This document shows positions 1 through 10,002 of a DNA stretch of 64,000 nucleotides, one piece after another. The DNA is from Pseudomonas sp. Seg1 (GTDB lineage: Bacteria; Pseudomonadota; Gammaproteobacteria; Pseudomonadales; Pseudomonadaceae). Within the stretch, counting starts at the first letter, position 1; every line of letters starts with the position of its first letter. A program made the position numbers and the translations under genes. The notes below the pieces were generated by a model. That model was given only the letters and a program-made list of their open reading frames with translations, was not told the DNA's origin and searched no databases. Where the stretch lies: contig NZ_AP021903.1 in the NCBI RefSeq assembly GCF_018326005.1, positions 1,552,001 through 1,616,000 of the forward strand, written 5' to 3'.

Positions 1-59
1 CGAACAAAGTGCCAGCGCTCCTGACGGATGGCTCGCTGATATCACCTTTTATGCAGGAA

Positions 60-121
60 CTGCCGCAGGCTGCGATCTTTCGGTCTTAAAAACAAAATCA
101 AAAGATCGCAGCCTGCGGCAG
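60..121. repeat. Inverted repeat (REP-type doublet)
   Basis: Two perfect 21-base arms (60-80 and 101-121, core CTGCCGCAGGCTGCGATC) face each other across a 20-base AT-rich spacer. This is a REP/BIME-type element of a different family from the one seen later in the window. It lies just past the 3' end of the porin gene and could also stop or protect its transcript. Confidence 0.8.
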
Positions 122-137
122 CTCCAGGGGATTGAGG

Positions 138-1397
138 TTAGAGCAGGCTGATCGGGTAGCTGATGATCAGGCGGTTCTCATCGAACTCGTTGTTGCTGAA
201 GTCCCGGCGCATGGTCGAGTTGCGCCATCTGACGTTGAGGTCCTTGAGCGTGCCGCTCTGCACGGTGTAACCCAGTTCTGATTCGCGGCCCCATTCCTTG
301 CCATCGGTGATGGTGCCGGTGTGCACGTTGTCGCCGCTGATGTAGCGGTTCATCAGGGTCAGACCGGGGATGCCAAGTGCGGCAAAGTTGTAGTCGTGGC
401 GTACCTGCCAGGAGCGTTCCTGTGCGTTGTCATAACTTGAGTTGTAACTGTCGTTGGCCAAGGTGCCGCCGCTGGTGCCGTTGACGCGCATCCACGCGCT
501 GTCGCCTGTGAGCTTTTGCAGGCCGACGTAGAAGGTGTTGCCGCCGTATCGGGCCGAGAACATGCCGGACCAGGTCTTGTTATCGAGATCACCGGCGCGG
601 GCGCTGCCGTCGTCCTTGCCGTAGAAGAAACCGAGGTTGGCGCCCAGTGTCCAGTCACCGAGTGGCTGGCTGTGGACCAAGTTGACGTATTGCTGGCTGT
701 AAATGTCCTTGAGCTCGGCATTCCACACACCGATCTGCGTACGTTTTTCGTTGAAAACGTATTCACCGCCCTGAAAGTTGAAGCGATCGGAGGTGAACGC
801 GGCTTTGCCGAACATCGACATGTCGCTCATGCTGCTGTCGTCGCGCGGGCTGTTGGCGCGGAACTGGCCGCCGTAGAGGGTCAGGCCGTCGATTTCCCTG
901 GAGGTGATCTGGCCGCCACGAAAGGTTTGCGGCAGCGAGCGGCCGTCATCCGAACGCAGGATCGGCAGCACCGGCATCCATTCGCCAACCTTCACTTCGG
1001 TCTGCGACAGCTTCGCCTTGAAAGCGACGTTGGTACGACCGAAGTTGTCCGCCGGGCGACCGTCGTGATCCAGCGGCAACAACTGCGAGCCGCCGGTGCC
1101 TTTGCCGCCGTCGAGCTTCACCGAATACAGGCCGAGCACGTCCATGCCGAAACCGACGGTGCCTTGGGTGAAACCGGATTTGGCGTCGAGGATGAAGTTC
1201 TGCGTCCACTCTTCAGCTTTGCCCTGGGCTTTGGTCGGGTTGGTGAAGTTGCGGTTGATGTAGAAGTTGCGCAGGTTGAGATTGACCTTGGCCCCTTCGA
1301 TAAAACCGCCTTCTTCAGCGGCAGCGGGCAGGGCAGCGCCAGCGAGGGCCAGGGCGATCAGGCCGGGGAATGCGTACGGCGCAGTGGGATGTGTCAT
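138..1397 (-). CDS. OprD-family outer-membrane porin
   Basis: Predicted 419-residue beta-barrel porin of the OprD family, which admits small substrates such as amino acids, dipeptides or organic acids across the outer membrane. A signal peptide of about 27 residues ends at ALPAAAEE. The mature start resembles OprD proteins (FIEGAKVNLNLRNFYINR), the interior has the family's alternating aromatic/polar strands, and the protein ends in a hydrophobic strand closing with LIISYPISLL. The length is typical for the family. The substrate cannot be told from sequence. The gene stands alone, with a REP-type element past its stop and a long upstream leader carrying an A-rich CA-like motif next to the ribosome binding site. 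Confidence 0.9.
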   Translation of the reverse strand: MTHPTAPYAFPGLIALALAGAALPAAAEEGGFIEGAKVNLNLRNFYINRNFTNPTKAQGKAEEWTQNFILDAKSGFTQGTVGFGMDVLGLYSVKLDGGKGTGGSQLLPLDHDGRPADNFGRTNVAFKAKLSQTEVKVGEWMPVLPILRSDDGRSLPQTFRGGQITSREIDGLTLYGGQFRANSPRDDSSMSDMSMFGKAAFTSDRFNFQGGEYVFNEKRTQIGVWNAELKDIYSQQYVNLVHSQPLGDWTLGANLGFFYGKDDGSARAGDLDNKTWSGMFSARYGGNTFYVGLQKLTGDSAWMRVNGTSGGTLANDSYNSSYDNAQERSWQVRHDYNFAALGIPGLTLMNRYISGDNVHTGTITDGKEWGRESELGYTVQSGTLKDLNVRWRNSTMRRDFSNNEFDENRLIISYPISLL

Positions 1398-1404
1398 CGC
1401 AGGA

Positions 1405-1423
1405 TCTCTTTGTTATTTTTTTG
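1405..1423 (-). promoter_or_regulatory. Candidate Hfq/Crc (CA) motif in porin leader
   Basis: The mRNA strand just upstream of the porin start codon (1397) reads CAAAAAAATAACAAAGAG, i.e. A-rich triplets of the ARN type directly overlapping the ribosome-binding region. In Pseudomonas such motifs bind Hfq with Crc and block translation under carbon catabolite repression. The motif is seen; the control is inferred. Confidence 0.45.
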
Positions 1424-1662
1424 GGTCGAACGAGTCCCGTTGCCGCCGTTTGCGGGGCAGACAGGGTTATGCAGATTCGGGACGAGGCGGCAGAGATCAG
1501 CCGGACAGGGCAGGGCGCGGGGGCATGGTGTCGAACCTGTTGTTATTGGTTTTGTGGGACGAATGGTGCGGGGCGCGCAGGCGTGGTTTCAATCGGAGAA
1601 AGCGGGTTCTGGGCGATTATCGAACCAAGATTGATGATGATTTTGCGGCGGCTGTGCGGGCC

Positions 1663-1757
1663 TCATCGCTGGCAAGCCAGCTCCCACAGTGATCTGGCTG
1701 GATGCAGAAATTGAGAACACCACAAAACCTGTGGGAGCTGGCTTGCCAGCGATGGGG
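1663..1757. repeat. REP inverted pair
   Basis: Two inverted copies of the GTGGGAGCTGGCTTGCCAGC REP element (1663-1689 reversed, 1731-1757 forward) in the 440-base gap between the porin leader and emhC. No gene was recognised in the rest of this gap (1424-1791). Confidence 0.9.
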
Positions 1758-1791
1758 CCAGTTCAGGCAATACAACTTTATGGCAGGCAAC

Positions 1792-1815
1792 AAAAAGCCC
1801 ACCAATCGGTGGGCT
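1792..1815 (-). terminator. Rho-independent terminator of emhABC
   Basis: On the minus strand a perfect 8-bp stem (AGCCCACC/GGTGGGCT) with a 4-base loop is followed by a T run. It lies 23 bases past the emhC stop and fits the end of the efflux operon. Confidence 0.85.
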
Positions 1816-1837
1816 CCTTGTGTTCACCTGATGATGA

Positions 1838-3298
1838 TCAGAACAGCTTCATCTTCGGCGCTTCTTCTTTTAGCGGTTCGTTCTGCGCGGTTTGCGCATT
1901 CCAGCCACCGCCCAGGGCCTTGTACAGGTTGACCGCACTGGTCAGCTGCGCGAGGCGGTCGGTGATCAGCGCCTGTTGCGCGCTGAACAACTGACGCTGG
2001 GCATCGAGGAAGGTCAGGTTGCTGTCGACGCCGATGCGGTAACGACGTTCGGCCAGGCGGTAGTAATCCTGGTTGGCCTGAACGAAATCACGCTGCGCTT
2101 GCAACTGCTCGGTGTAGGTCTGGCGTGCGGCCAGGCCATCGGCGACTTCCTGGAAGCTGGTTTGAATTGCCTTTTCGTAGTTCGCCACGCCAATGTCCTT
2201 CTGGATCTTGGCGTAGTCGAGGCTGGCGCGCAGGCTGCCGGCGTTGAAGATCGGCAGGTTGATCTGCGGCTGGAACAGCCACGTCCCCGAACCACCCTTG
2301 AACAGACCGGACAGGTCCGGGCTCAGGCTGCCCGCGTTGGCGGTCAGGCTGATGCTCGGGAAGAACGCGGCACGGGCGGCGCCGATGTTGGCGTTGGCGG
2401 CCTTCAGGTTGTACTCGGCCTGGAGGATGTCCGGACGACGTTGCAGCAGGTCCGAAGGCAGACCGGCCGGTACGTCGCTGAGCAGATCATCCGACAGCGG
2501 TTTGGCCGCTTGCAGGTTGGCCGGGATGCCGGTGCCGAGCAGCAGGGTCAGGCTGTTTTCGTCTTGCGCCACCTGGCGGGTGTACTTGGCCAGTTGTGCA
2601 CGGGCGTTTTCCACCGAGGTACGCGACTGCGCCAGATCCAGCGCCGAGGCGACACCGACTTCGTTGCTGCGGCTGGTCAGCTTGTAGCTTTCTTCGAAGG
2701 CACCGAGGGTGTCTTGCGTCAGCTTCAGCAGTTCCTTGTCGGCTTGCCAAGTCAGGTAAGCATTGGCGACGCTGGCGACCAGGCTGATCTGGGTGCTGCG
2801 GCGCGCTTCTTCAGTGGCGAAGTATTGTTGCAGCGCTTGTTCGCTCAGGCTGCGAACCCGACCGAACAGGTCGAGTTCGTAGGCACTGACGCCGACCGTG
2901 GCGGAGTAGGAACTGCTGATCATCGACTCGCCGGTCTGCGACGCACGCGCCGGCAGACGCTGACGACTGCCGCTGCCATTGGCCGAAACCGCCGGGAACA
3001 GGTCGGCGCGCTGGATGCGGTACTGAGCCGCATAAGCGTCGATGTTCAGTGCCGCGACACGCAGGTCGCGGTTGTTTTCCAGCGAGACCTGGATCAGCTG
3101 TTGCAGGGCCGGGTCATGGAAAAACTGCTTCCAGCCCTGCTCGGCAGCGGCTTGCGCCGGTGCCTGGGCCGGCGAATACGCCGGGCCCTGCGGGTACTGG
3201 CCTGCGACCGGAGCCTCAGGCTGCTGATAATCAGGTATCAGCGAGCAACCGCTCAGCACGAAGGCGGCGACTGCGAGGGAGAGTAGCGACTTGCTCAT
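1838..3298 (-). CDS. emhC: RND efflux outer-membrane lipoprotein, EmhC/TtgC/OprM type
   Basis: Outer-membrane channel (TolC/NodT family, 486 residues) of a tripartite RND drug pump. The N-terminus is a lipoprotein signal with lipobox LSGC (about residues 15-18), followed by [12 protein letters not shown] as in OprM/TtgC. Two repeated outer-membrane-efflux domains follow, with long helical stretches. The start overlaps the emhB stop by four bases (ATGA), so the two are translationally coupled. It is the last gene of emhABC and is followed by a good terminator. Equivalent names are TtgC (P. putida) and OprM (P. aeruginosa). The C-terminus (EEAPKMKLF) is the most variable part. Confidence 0.93.
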   Translation of the reverse strand: MSKSLLSLAVAAFVLSGCSLIPDYQQPEAPVAGQYPQGPAYSPAQAPAQAAAEQGWKQFFHDPALQQLIQVSLENNRDLRVAALNIDAYAAQYRIQRADLFPAVSANGSGSRQRLPARASQTGESMISSSYSATVGVSAYELDLFGRVRSLSEQALQQYFATEEARRSTQISLVASVANAYLTWQADKELLKLTQDTLGAFEESYKLTSRSNEVGVASALDLAQSRTSVENARAQLAKYTRQVAQDENSLTLLLGTGIPANLQAAKPLSDDLLSDVPAGLPSDLLQRRPDILQAEYNLKAANANIGAARAAFFPSISLTANAGSLSPDLSGLFKGGSGTWLFQPQINLPIFNAGSLRASLDYAKIQKDIGVANYEKAIQTSFQEVADGLAARQTYTEQLQAQRDFVQANQDYYRLAERRYRIGVDSNLTFLDAQRQLFSAQQALITDRLAQLTSAVNLYKALGGGWNAQTAQNEPLKEEAPKMKLF

Positions 3299-6200
3299 TG
3301 GCCAGCCTCTTTAGGAGTTTCTTTAGTTTCATCCTGGTCGGCGTTTTTACGCTGGCCCATGGACGAAACCGTGACGAAGAACAGTGGGACCCAGAAGATC
3401 GCCAGGATCGTGGCGGTGATCATACCGCCGATTACCACCGTACCGATGGCGTGTTGGCTACCTGAGCCCGCGCCGGTGGAAATTGCCAGCGGTACCACAC
3501 CGAGGATAAACGCCAGCGAGGTCATGATGATCGGACGCAGACGCATGCGGCAAGCCTCGATAGCTGCGTCACGCAGGCTGGCGCCCTGTTCGTGCAGCTC
3601 CTTGGCGAACTCGACGATCAGAATGGCGTTTTTCGCCGCCAGACCGATGGTCGTCAACAGACCCACCAGGAAGTACACGTCGTTGGACAGACCGCGCAGA
3701 CTGGTCGCCAGTAAGGCACCAATGATCCCCAACGGCACCACGAGTACGACAGCAATCGGAATCGACCAGCTCTCATACAGTGCCGCCAGACACAGGAATA
3801 CCATCAGCAACGACAGCGCGAACAGGGCCGGGGCTTGCGAACCTGCCAGACGCTCTTCATAGGACAGACCGGTCCAGGAGATACCGACACCTTTTGGCAG
3901 TTTCGCCGCGATGGCTTCGACTTCAGCCATGGCTTCACCCGTGGAGTAACCCGGAGCCGGAGCACCGAGGATTTCCACCGCCTCTACGCCGTTATAGCGT
4001 GAGAGCTTGGGCGAGCCGTAGATCCACTCGCCCTTGGCGAACGCCGAGAACGGAACCATGGTGCCGCTGGCGTTGCGTACGTACCACTTCTTCAGATCTT
4101 CCGGGTTCATGCGCGAATCCGGCTGGCCTTGCACGTACACCTTTTTCACCCGACCGCGGTCGATGAAGTCGTTGACGTAGCTACTGCCCAAGGCAATCGA
4201 CAAGGTGTTGTTGATGTCGCTGATGGTAACGCCGAGGGCACTGGCCTTCTCGTCATCGATTTCGAGCTGGAACTGCGGCTCGTCGTTCAGACCATTCGGA
4301 CGCACCTGCGACAGCACCTTGCTCTGCGCCGCCATGCCGAGGAACTGGTTGCGTGCTTCCATCAACTTTTCGTGACCAATACCGGCGCGGTCTTGCAGGA
4401 ACACGTCGAAACCGGTGGCGTTACCCAATTCCAGTACCGCCGGCGGGGCGAAGGCGAACACCATCGCATCACGGAAGGTAAAGAAGTGCTGCTGGGCGCG
4501 AGCGGCCAGTTTGAACACGCTGTTGTCGGCGTCACGTTCGTGCCATGGCTTGAGCATGATGAACGCCATACCCGAGCTTTGACCACGGCCGGCGAAGTTG
4601 AAGCCGGTTACAGTGAACACCGATGCTACCGTGTCACCTTCACCGCCATCCTTGGTCGGCCGCAGCAGGTACTCACGCATTTCATCCACGACCACCTGAG
4701 TGCGCTGGGCACTTGAGCCGGCCGGGGTCTGCACTTGAGCGAACAGTACGCCCTGATCTTCTTCCGGCAGGAAGGACGAAGGAATACGCATGAACAGCCA
4801 GATCATGCCGATCAGAATCAGCGCGTAGGCCAGTAAATACGGGACCTTTTGACGCAGGATGTTACCGACGCCGCGCTCGTAGCTTTTGACGCTACGGTCG
4901 AAGTTGCGGTTGAACCAGCCGAAGAAGCCTTTTTTCGGCGTGCCATGCTCACCATGAGGAATCGGTTTGAGCATGGTCGCGCAGAGCGCCGGAGTGAAGA
5001 TCAGAGCTACCAGCACCGACAGGGCCATGGCCGAGACGATGGTGATCGAAAACTGCTTGTAGATCACGCCGGTCGAGCCACCAAAGAACGCCATCGGCAG
5101 CAGTACTGCCGACAGTACCAGGGCGATACCGACCAGTGCGCCCTGGATCTGGCCCATGGACTTTTTGGTCGCTTCCTTCGGAGACAGCCCTTCCTCAGCC
5201 ATCACCCGTTCGACGTTTTCCACCACGACGATGGCATCGTCCACCAGCAAGCCGATGGCCAGCACCATACCGAACATGGTCAGGGTGTTGATGCTGAAAC
5301 CGGCGGCGGCGAGGATGCCGAACGTACCGAGCAATACCACCGGCACGGTCATCGTGGTGATGACGGTGGCGCGGAAGTTCTGCAGGAACAGGAACATCAC
5401 CAGGAATACCAGCACGATCGCTTCGACCAGGGTTTCAACCACACCCTTGATCGACTCGGTCACCACTGGAGTGGTGTCGTACGGGAATACCACTTCCATC
5501 CCTTGCGGGAAGAATGGCTTGAGGCTGTCGATGGTGGTGCGCAGGGCCTTGGCCGTGTCCAGGGCGTTGGCGCCGTTGGCCAGTTTCACTGCCAGACCGG
5601 AAGCCGGGCTGCCGTTGAACTGGGCGCTGATCGCGTAGTTTTCACCACCCAGGCCAACGTCGGCGACGTCTTTCAAGCGAACCTGCGAGCCGTCCTTGTT
5701 GACCTTGAGCAGGATTTCCTTGAACTGCTCGGCGGTTTGCAGACGGGTCTTGCCGATGATCGTCGCGTTCAGTTGCTGACCTTGCACGGCCGGCAAGCCG
5801 CCGAGCTGACCTGACGAGACCTGGACGTTCTGCGCCGCAATGGCGGTTTTCACGTCGACCGGGGTCAGGTTGAAGTTGTTCAACTTGGCCGGGTCGAGCC
5901 AGATACGCATCGCGTACTGGGCACCGAAGACCTGGAAGTCACCGACACCGGCGGTGCGCGAGATCGGGTCTTGCATGTTCGACACGATGTAGTTGGACAG
6001 GTCGTCCTTGGACATGCTGCCGTCACGTGACACAACGCCGATCACCAGCAGGAAGTTCTTCACTGCCTTGGTCACACGGATACCTTGTTGCTGCACTTCC
6101 TGCGGCAACAGCGGGGTCGCCAGGTTCAGCTTGTTCTGAACCTGTACCTGTGCGGTGTCGGAGTTGGTGCCTTGCTCGAAGGTCGCGGTGATGGTCATGC

Positions 6201-6459
6201 TGCCGTCGGAGTTACTTTCCGACGATACATAACGCAGGTTGTCGATACCGTTGAGCTGCTGCTCGATCACTTGGACCACGGTGTCCTGCACGGTTTGCGC
6301 CGAAGCACCCGGGTAGGTCACGGAGATTGCAATGGCCGGTGGCGCAATGCTCGGGTACTGGTTGATCGGCAACTTGAGGATCGATAGTGCCCCGACCAGC
6401 ATGATCACCAGGGCAATTACCCAGGCGAAAATCGGACGGTCGATGAAGAATTTTGACAT
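3295..6459 (-). CDS. emhB: RND multidrug efflux permease, EmhB/TtgB/MexB type
   Basis: Inner-membrane proton-driven drug exporter of the HAE1-RND family, 1054 residues, the usual size. It starts [20 protein letters not shown] like MexB/TtgB, has two large periplasmic porter loops and twelve expected membrane helices. The transmembrane-4 segment carries the paired acidic residues ([16 protein letters not shown]) needed for proton relay. It assembles with EmhA (periplasmic adaptor) and EmhC (outer-membrane channel). Three bases separate it from emhA, and its own ribosome site (GGGGAG) precedes the start. The closest known relatives export solvents, aromatic compounds and many antibiotics; the substrate range here is inferred. 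Confidence 0.95.
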   Translation of the reverse strand: MSKFFIDRPIFAWVIALVIMLVGALSILKLPINQYPSIAPPAIAISVTYPGASAQTVQDTVVQVIEQQLNGIDNLRYVSSESNSDGSMTITATFEQGTNSDTAQVQVQNKLNLATPLLPQEVQQQGIRVTKAVKNFLLVIGVVSRDGSMSKDDLSNYIVSNMQDPISRTAGVGDFQVFGAQYAMRIWLDPAKLNNFNLTPVDVKTAIAAQNVQVSSGQLGGLPAVQGQQLNATIIGKTRLQTAEQFKEILLKVNKDGSQVRLKDVADVGLGGENYAISAQFNGSPASGLAVKLANGANALDTAKALRTTIDSLKPFFPQGMEVVFPYDTTPVVTESIKGVVETLVEAIVLVFLVMFLFLQNFRATVITTMTVPVVLLGTFGILAAAGFSINTLTMFGMVLAIGLLVDDAIVVVENVERVMAEEGLSPKEATKKSMGQIQGALVGIALVLSAVLLPMAFFGGSTGVIYKQFSITIVSAMALSVLVALIFTPALCATMLKPIPHGEHGTPKKGFFGWFNRNFDRSVKSYERGVGNILRQKVPYLLAYALILIGMIWLFMRIPSSFLPEEDQGVLFAQVQTPAGSSAQRTQVVVDEMREYLLRPTKDGGEGDTVASVFTVTGFNFAGRGQSSGMAFIMLKPWHERDADNSVFKLAARAQQHFFTFRDAMVFAFAPPAVLELGNATGFDVFLQDRAGIGHEKLMEARNQFLGMAAQSKVLSQVRPNGLNDEPQFQLEIDDEKASALGVTISDINNTLSIALGSSYVNDFIDRGRVKKVYVQGQPDSRMNPEDLKKWYVRNASGTMVPFSAFAKGEWIYGSPKLSRYNGVEAVEILGAPAPGYSTGEAMAEVEAIAAKLPKGVGISWTGLSYEERLAGSQAPALFALSLLMVFLCLAALYESWSIPIAVVLVVPLGIIGALLATSLRGLSNDVYFLVGLLTTIGLAAKNAILIVEFAKELHEQGASLRDAAIEACRMRLRPIIMTSLAFILGVVPLAISTGAGSGSQHAIGTVVIGGMITATILAIFWVPLFFVTVSSMGQRKNADQDETKETPKEAGQ

Positions 6460-6462
6460 GGG

Positions 6463-7620
6463 TTACTCCCCTTTGCCGCCGGCGGCTTTGTCAGCTGCCT
6501 GTGCGGGGGCCGGGTTCTTTGCGCCGACATTGGTCGCTTCGGTCGGTTTGACCTCGGCACCGGGCTTGACGAATTGCAGGCCTTCGGTGATCAGACGATC
6601 GCCGGCCTTCAGTCCGTCTTCGATCAGCCACTGGCTGCCGACGGTGCGGCTGGCCTTGAGCTGACGCAACTCGACCTTGTTGTCCGGACCAACGACCAGT
6701 GCGGTCGGTGTGCCTTTGAGGTCGCGGGTCACACCCTGCTGCGGGGCGAGGATCGCGGCGCTGTTCACACCAGCCTGCAATTGGGCGTGGACGAACATGC
6801 CCGGCAGCAAGGTGTGATCCGGGTTCGGGAACACGGCGCGCAGGGTCACGGAACCGGTAGTCGGGTCGACCGATACTTCGGAGAATTCCAGCTTACCGTC
6901 GAGCTTGTACTGGCTGCCGTCTTCCAGGGTCAGCTTGACCGCTGCAGCGTTGTCGCCGGATTTTTGCAGACGACCGCTTTCCAGCTCGCGACGCAGTTCC
7001 AGCAGTTCAACCGACGACTGCGTGACGTCGACGTAGATCGGGTCCAGTTGCTGGATCACTGCCATGGCGTCAGTCTGGCCGTTGCTGACCAATGCACCTT
7101 CGGTGACCGAAGAACGACCGATACGGCCTGAAATCGGCGCGTAGACCTTGGTGTAACGCACGTTGATCTGCGCGCTCTGCAATGAAGCTTCCGATTGCAG
7201 ACGGTTGGACAGTGCGGTGTCGTATTCCTGACGGCTCACAGCCTGTTCATCGACCAGTTGCTTGTAGCGGTCGGAGATCGATTTGGTCGAACGCAGGTTG
7301 GCTTCAGCGCTTTTCAGGGTCGCTTCATAGACCGATGGATCGATCTGATAGAGCTGCTGACCAGCCTTGACGTCGGCACCTTCCTTGAACAGACGCTTGA
7401 GAATGATGCCGTTGACCTGCGGTCGAACTTCAGCAATGCGGAACGCACTGGTGCGGCCCGGCAGTTCTGACGTGAGGGTAAACGCTTGTGGTTGCAGGGT
7501 GACGACGCCGACCTGAGGGGGCGGAGCGGCCGGTGCCGCTTCTTCCTTTTTACATCCGCTGAGCAGCGATGCCAGGGCGACGGCAGTGACCAGAGCGGTA
7601 ACAGCTGGCTTGAATTGCAT
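6463..7620 (-). CDS. emhA: RND efflux periplasmic adaptor lipoprotein, EmhA/TtgA/MexA type
   Basis: Membrane-fusion protein linking the EmhB pump to the EmhC channel. The chosen start (MQFKPAV) gives 385 residues and places a lipobox LLSGC immediately after a hydrophobic signal; the upstream in-frame extension to 7656 has no signal character. Biotinyl-lipoyl-like and hairpin segments follow, with a long coiled-coil helical pair in the middle and a beta-barrel second half. The C-terminal tail is rich in Ala, Pro and Lys. It is the first gene of emhABC, transcribed from a promoter region shared with the divergent repressor emhR. Confidence 0.93.
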   Translation of the reverse strand: MQFKPAVTALVTAVALASLLSGCKKEEAAPAAPPPQVGVVTLQPQAFTLTSELPGRTSAFRIAEVRPQVNGIILKRLFKEGADVKAGQQLYQIDPSVYEATLKSAEANLRSTKSISDRYKQLVDEQAVSRQEYDTALSNRLQSEASLQSAQINVRYTKVYAPISGRIGRSSVTEGALVSNGQTDAMAVIQQLDPIYVDVTQSSVELLELRRELESGRLQKSGDNAAAVKLTLEDGSQYKLDGKLEFSEVSVDPTTGSVTLRAVFPNPDHTLLPGMFVHAQLQAGVNSAAILAPQQGVTRDLKGTPTALVVGPDNKVELRQLKASRTVGSQWLIEDGLKAGDRLITEGLQFVKPGAEVKPTEATNVGAKNPAPAQAADKAAGGKGE

Positions 7621-7700
7621 GAAGATCCTCGGGTCAGGCGCGCAAAAAACGCACAAGAAGTGTGGAAGGGTAAAAAAAGAGTGTCGGGTGGATAAGTAGC

Positions 7701-7740
7701 TTGCTAAGGAATATACTTACGTTCATGGTTGTTTGTAAAC
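7701..7740. promoter_or_regulatory. EmhR/TtgR operator and promoter region
   Basis: This stretch between emhA and emhR contains TTGCTAAGGAATATACTTAC followed by GTTCATGGTTGTTTGTAAAC. It closely matches, from memory, the operator published for TtgR upstream of ttgABC in P. putida, which overlaps both divergent promoters. Its position fits repression of emhABC and emhR by EmhR, relieved by drugs or aromatic effectors. Confidence 0.75.
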
Positions 7741-7887
7741 ACCTTGGCCGCGTACCCACCCTGTTACAAAAGTCGTTGCAAGGTTCGAAATTGTAGGCCG
7801 GGGAGTCGATTCGCGAAGAGATCGCCCCCTTTTTATTCAGCGGATATTCAGCCATCCCTGAAACATCCTGTTTGAGGTTTTACTGCC

Positions 7888-8520
7888 ATGGTCCGTCGTA
7901 CCAAAGAGGAAGCTCAAGAAACCCGCAGCCAGATCCTGGAAGCGGCAGAGAAAGCCTTTTATGAAAGGGGCGTCGCTCGTACGACGTTGGCGGACATCGC
8001 GACCATGGCCGGTGTCACACGCGGCGCGATCTATTGGCATTTCAGCAACAAAGCCGATCTGGTCCAAGCCATGCTCGACAGCTTGCATGAGCCGCTGGAT
8101 GAACTGGCAAAAGCCAGCGAAAGCGAGGACGAACTGGACCCGCTGGGCTGCATGCGCAAATTGCTGATTCATTTGTTTCATCAAGTTGCGCTGGATCCGA
8201 AGACCCGACGCATCAACGAAATTCTGTTTCATAAGTGCGAGTTCACCGATGAAATGTGCGATTTGCGCCAGCAGCGCCGGGCGGCCAGTCTCGATTGCAA
8301 TCTGCGTATCGGGCTGACCCTGCGTAATGCGGTGAATCGCGGCCAGTTGCCGGAAGATCTCGACACTGCCCGTGCGGCCATCAGCATTCATGCCTATATC
8401 GATGGCCTCCTGTACGGCTGGCTGTTGGCGCCGGACAGTTTTGAACTGCATGCCGAAGCCGAGCGCTGGGTCGACACTGGGCTGGATATGCTGCGCCTGA
8501 GCCCCAGCCTGCGCAAATGA
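7888..8520 (+). CDS. emhR: TetR-family repressor of the efflux pump, EmhR/TtgR type
   Basis: A 210-residue TetR-family regulator. The helix-turn-helix spans about residues 10-56 ([16 protein letters not shown], then [21 protein letters not shown]). The C-terminal part matches the TtgR/AcrR ligand-binding domain (PF08361-like), including the conserved stretch around [16 protein letters not shown]. It lies divergent to emhABC with a TtgR-like operator between them, so it most likely represses the pump and itself until a small hydrophobic ligand binds. The start is the ATG following GAGGTTTTACTGCC. Confidence 0.93.
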   Translation: MVRRTKEEAQETRSQILEAAEKAFYERGVARTTLADIATMAGVTRGAIYWHFSNKADLVQAMLDSLHEPLDELAKASESEDELDPLGCMRKLLIHLFHQVALDPKTRRINEILFHKCEFTDEMCDLRQQRRAASLDCNLRIGLTLRNAVNRGQLPEDLDTARAAISIHAYIDGLLYGWLLAPDSFELHAEAERWVDTGLDMLRLSPSLRK

Positions 8521-8655
8521 AAGAAAAGAGCAATTGGCGCAGCTTATGTCAACTGGCCTGCTTTTATAAACGTTTGAGGCGCGGAGTTTATACGTAGCGA
8601 GCTACGGATTTTGTAGGGAATTTGTGTCTCCTGTGTGAACGAATGTGCCTGCTTG

Positions 8656-8800
8656 CCCTCACCCAAGCCCTCTCCCTGAAGGAGAGGGGACTGACCGAGG
8701 TGTTCTTTCGAGATACACCGACCTGGGATATCAGGTCCAACTCCAGATCTGAAAAGCACACAGATCGGCTCCCTCTCCCTCGGGAGAGGGCTGGGCGGGC
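8656..8800. repeat. Second-family repeat pair (CCCTCTCCC type)
   Basis: Two inverted copies of a CCCTCACCC...CCCTCTCCC / GGGAGAGGG element surround about 80 unique bases. The same element recurs at 23214-23420. It fills much of the 400-base gap between emhR and xenB, in which no gene was recognised. Confidence 0.75.
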
Positions 8801-8856
8801 GGCGTTCCGATGAGGGGCTACTTAATCAGCCGCGCAATCAATCTCCAGGCGAACAC

Positions 8857-8893
8857 AAAAAAGCCCCCGGCTCTCACAAGTCGGGGGCTTTTG
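8857..8893 (-). terminator. Rho-independent terminator after xenB
   Basis: A 9-bp stem AAGCCCCCG/CGGGGGCTT with a 12-base loop has an A run on one side and TTTT on the other, so it can work in both directions. It lies 30 bases beyond the xenB stop and closes the arsR-MFS-xenB operon. Confidence 0.85.
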
Positions 8894-8922
8894 CGTTTTT
8901 GCTGCTTTGTACTGAATAGCGC

Positions 8923-9972
8923 TTACAGCGTCGGGTAGTCGATGTAGCCGACCGGGCCCTTGGCGTAGAACAACTCTGGACGCGGCTCATTCAACGGCGC
9001 ATCGGCCTGCAAACGTGCCGGCAGATCCGGGTTGGCAATAAACGGTACACCGAACGCCACCGCGTCAGCCTTGCCGCTGGCCAGCCACGCGTTGGCGCTG
9101 TCCTTGGTGAAGCGTTCGTTGGCGATGTACGGGCCGCCGAAGGCTTCTTTGAGTTGTGGGCCGAGGCTGTCGGCGCCTTCTTTCTCGCGGGAGCAGATGA
9201 ACGCGATGCCACGTTTGCCCAGCTCACGCGCCACATAAGTGAAGGTTTCAGCCAGATTGTCATCGCCCATGTCATGAGCGTCGGCGCGCGGTGCCAGGTG
9301 CACACCGACACGGCCGGCGCCCCAGACGTCGATCGCCGCGTCAGTCACTTCCAGCAGCAGACGTGCACGGTTTTCCAGGGAGCCGCCGTAGTTGTCGGTG
9401 CGCTGGTTGGTGCTGGTTTGCAGGAACTGGTCGAGCAGGTAACCGTTGGCGCCGTGGATTTCCACGCCGTCAAAACCAGCGGCCTTGGCGTTCTCGGCAC
9501 CGGTGCGGTAGGCGTCGACGATGTCGGCGATTTCAGCGGTTTCCAAAGCGCGCGGGGTCGGGTAGTCGGACAGTGGGCGCACCAGGCTGACGTGACCTTT
9601 CGCTTGAACCGCGCTCGGTGCAACCGGCGCTTCACCGTTGAGGTACGACGGGTGGGAAACCCGGCCGACGTGCCACAGTTGCAGGAAAATCTTGCCGCCG
9701 GCAGCGTGAATGGCTTTGGTCACGTTAGCCCAGCCGCGCACTTGATCGTTGGACCAGATGCCCGGGGTGTCCGGGTAGCCAACGCCCATTGGCGTCACCG
9801 AAGTGGCTTCGCTGAGGATCAGGCCTGCGGAGGCACGCTGTACGTAGTACTCGGCCATCAGCGCGTTCGGTACGCGGCCTTCGTCGGCGCGGCAGCGGGT
9901 CAGCGGGGCCATGATGATGCGGTTCGACAGCTCGACGTCGCCCAGTTTGATCGGATCGAAAATTGTTGCCAT
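8923..9972 (-). CDS. xenB: Xenobiotic (ene) reductase, Old Yellow Enzyme family, XenB-like
   Basis: FMN-dependent ene-reductase of the Old Yellow Enzyme family (NemA/XenB/PETN-reductase branch), 349 residues. It uses NAD(P)H to reduce activated alkenes and can reduce nitro compounds and nitrate esters. The start MATIFDPIKLGDVELSNRI fits family proteins better than the in-frame start three codons earlier. The substrate-binding pair is H173/N176 in EIHGANGYLL, and the FMN barrel segment NYGGSLENRARLL is present. It is the third gene of a minus-strand operon (arsR - MFS - xenB) with 30 bases to the transporter stop, suggesting co-induction by a reactive electrophile. The physiological substrate is unknown. 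Confidence 0.92.
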   Translation of the reverse strand: MATIFDPIKLGDVELSNRIIMAPLTRCRADEGRVPNALMAEYYVQRASAGLILSEATSVTPMGVGYPDTPGIWSNDQVRGWANVTKAIHAAGGKIFLQLWHVGRVSHPSYLNGEAPVAPSAVQAKGHVSLVRPLSDYPTPRALETAEIADIVDAYRTGAENAKAAGFDGVEIHGANGYLLDQFLQTSTNQRTDNYGGSLENRARLLLEVTDAAIDVWGAGRVGVHLAPRADAHDMGDDNLAETFTYVARELGKRGIAFICSREKEGADSLGPQLKEAFGGPYIANERFTKDSANAWLASGKADAVAFGVPFIANPDLPARLQADAPLNEPRPELFYAKGPVGYIDYPTL

Positions 9973-10002
9973 GAAATACAACCCTCGTAGTGAAGTGGTT
10001 AA

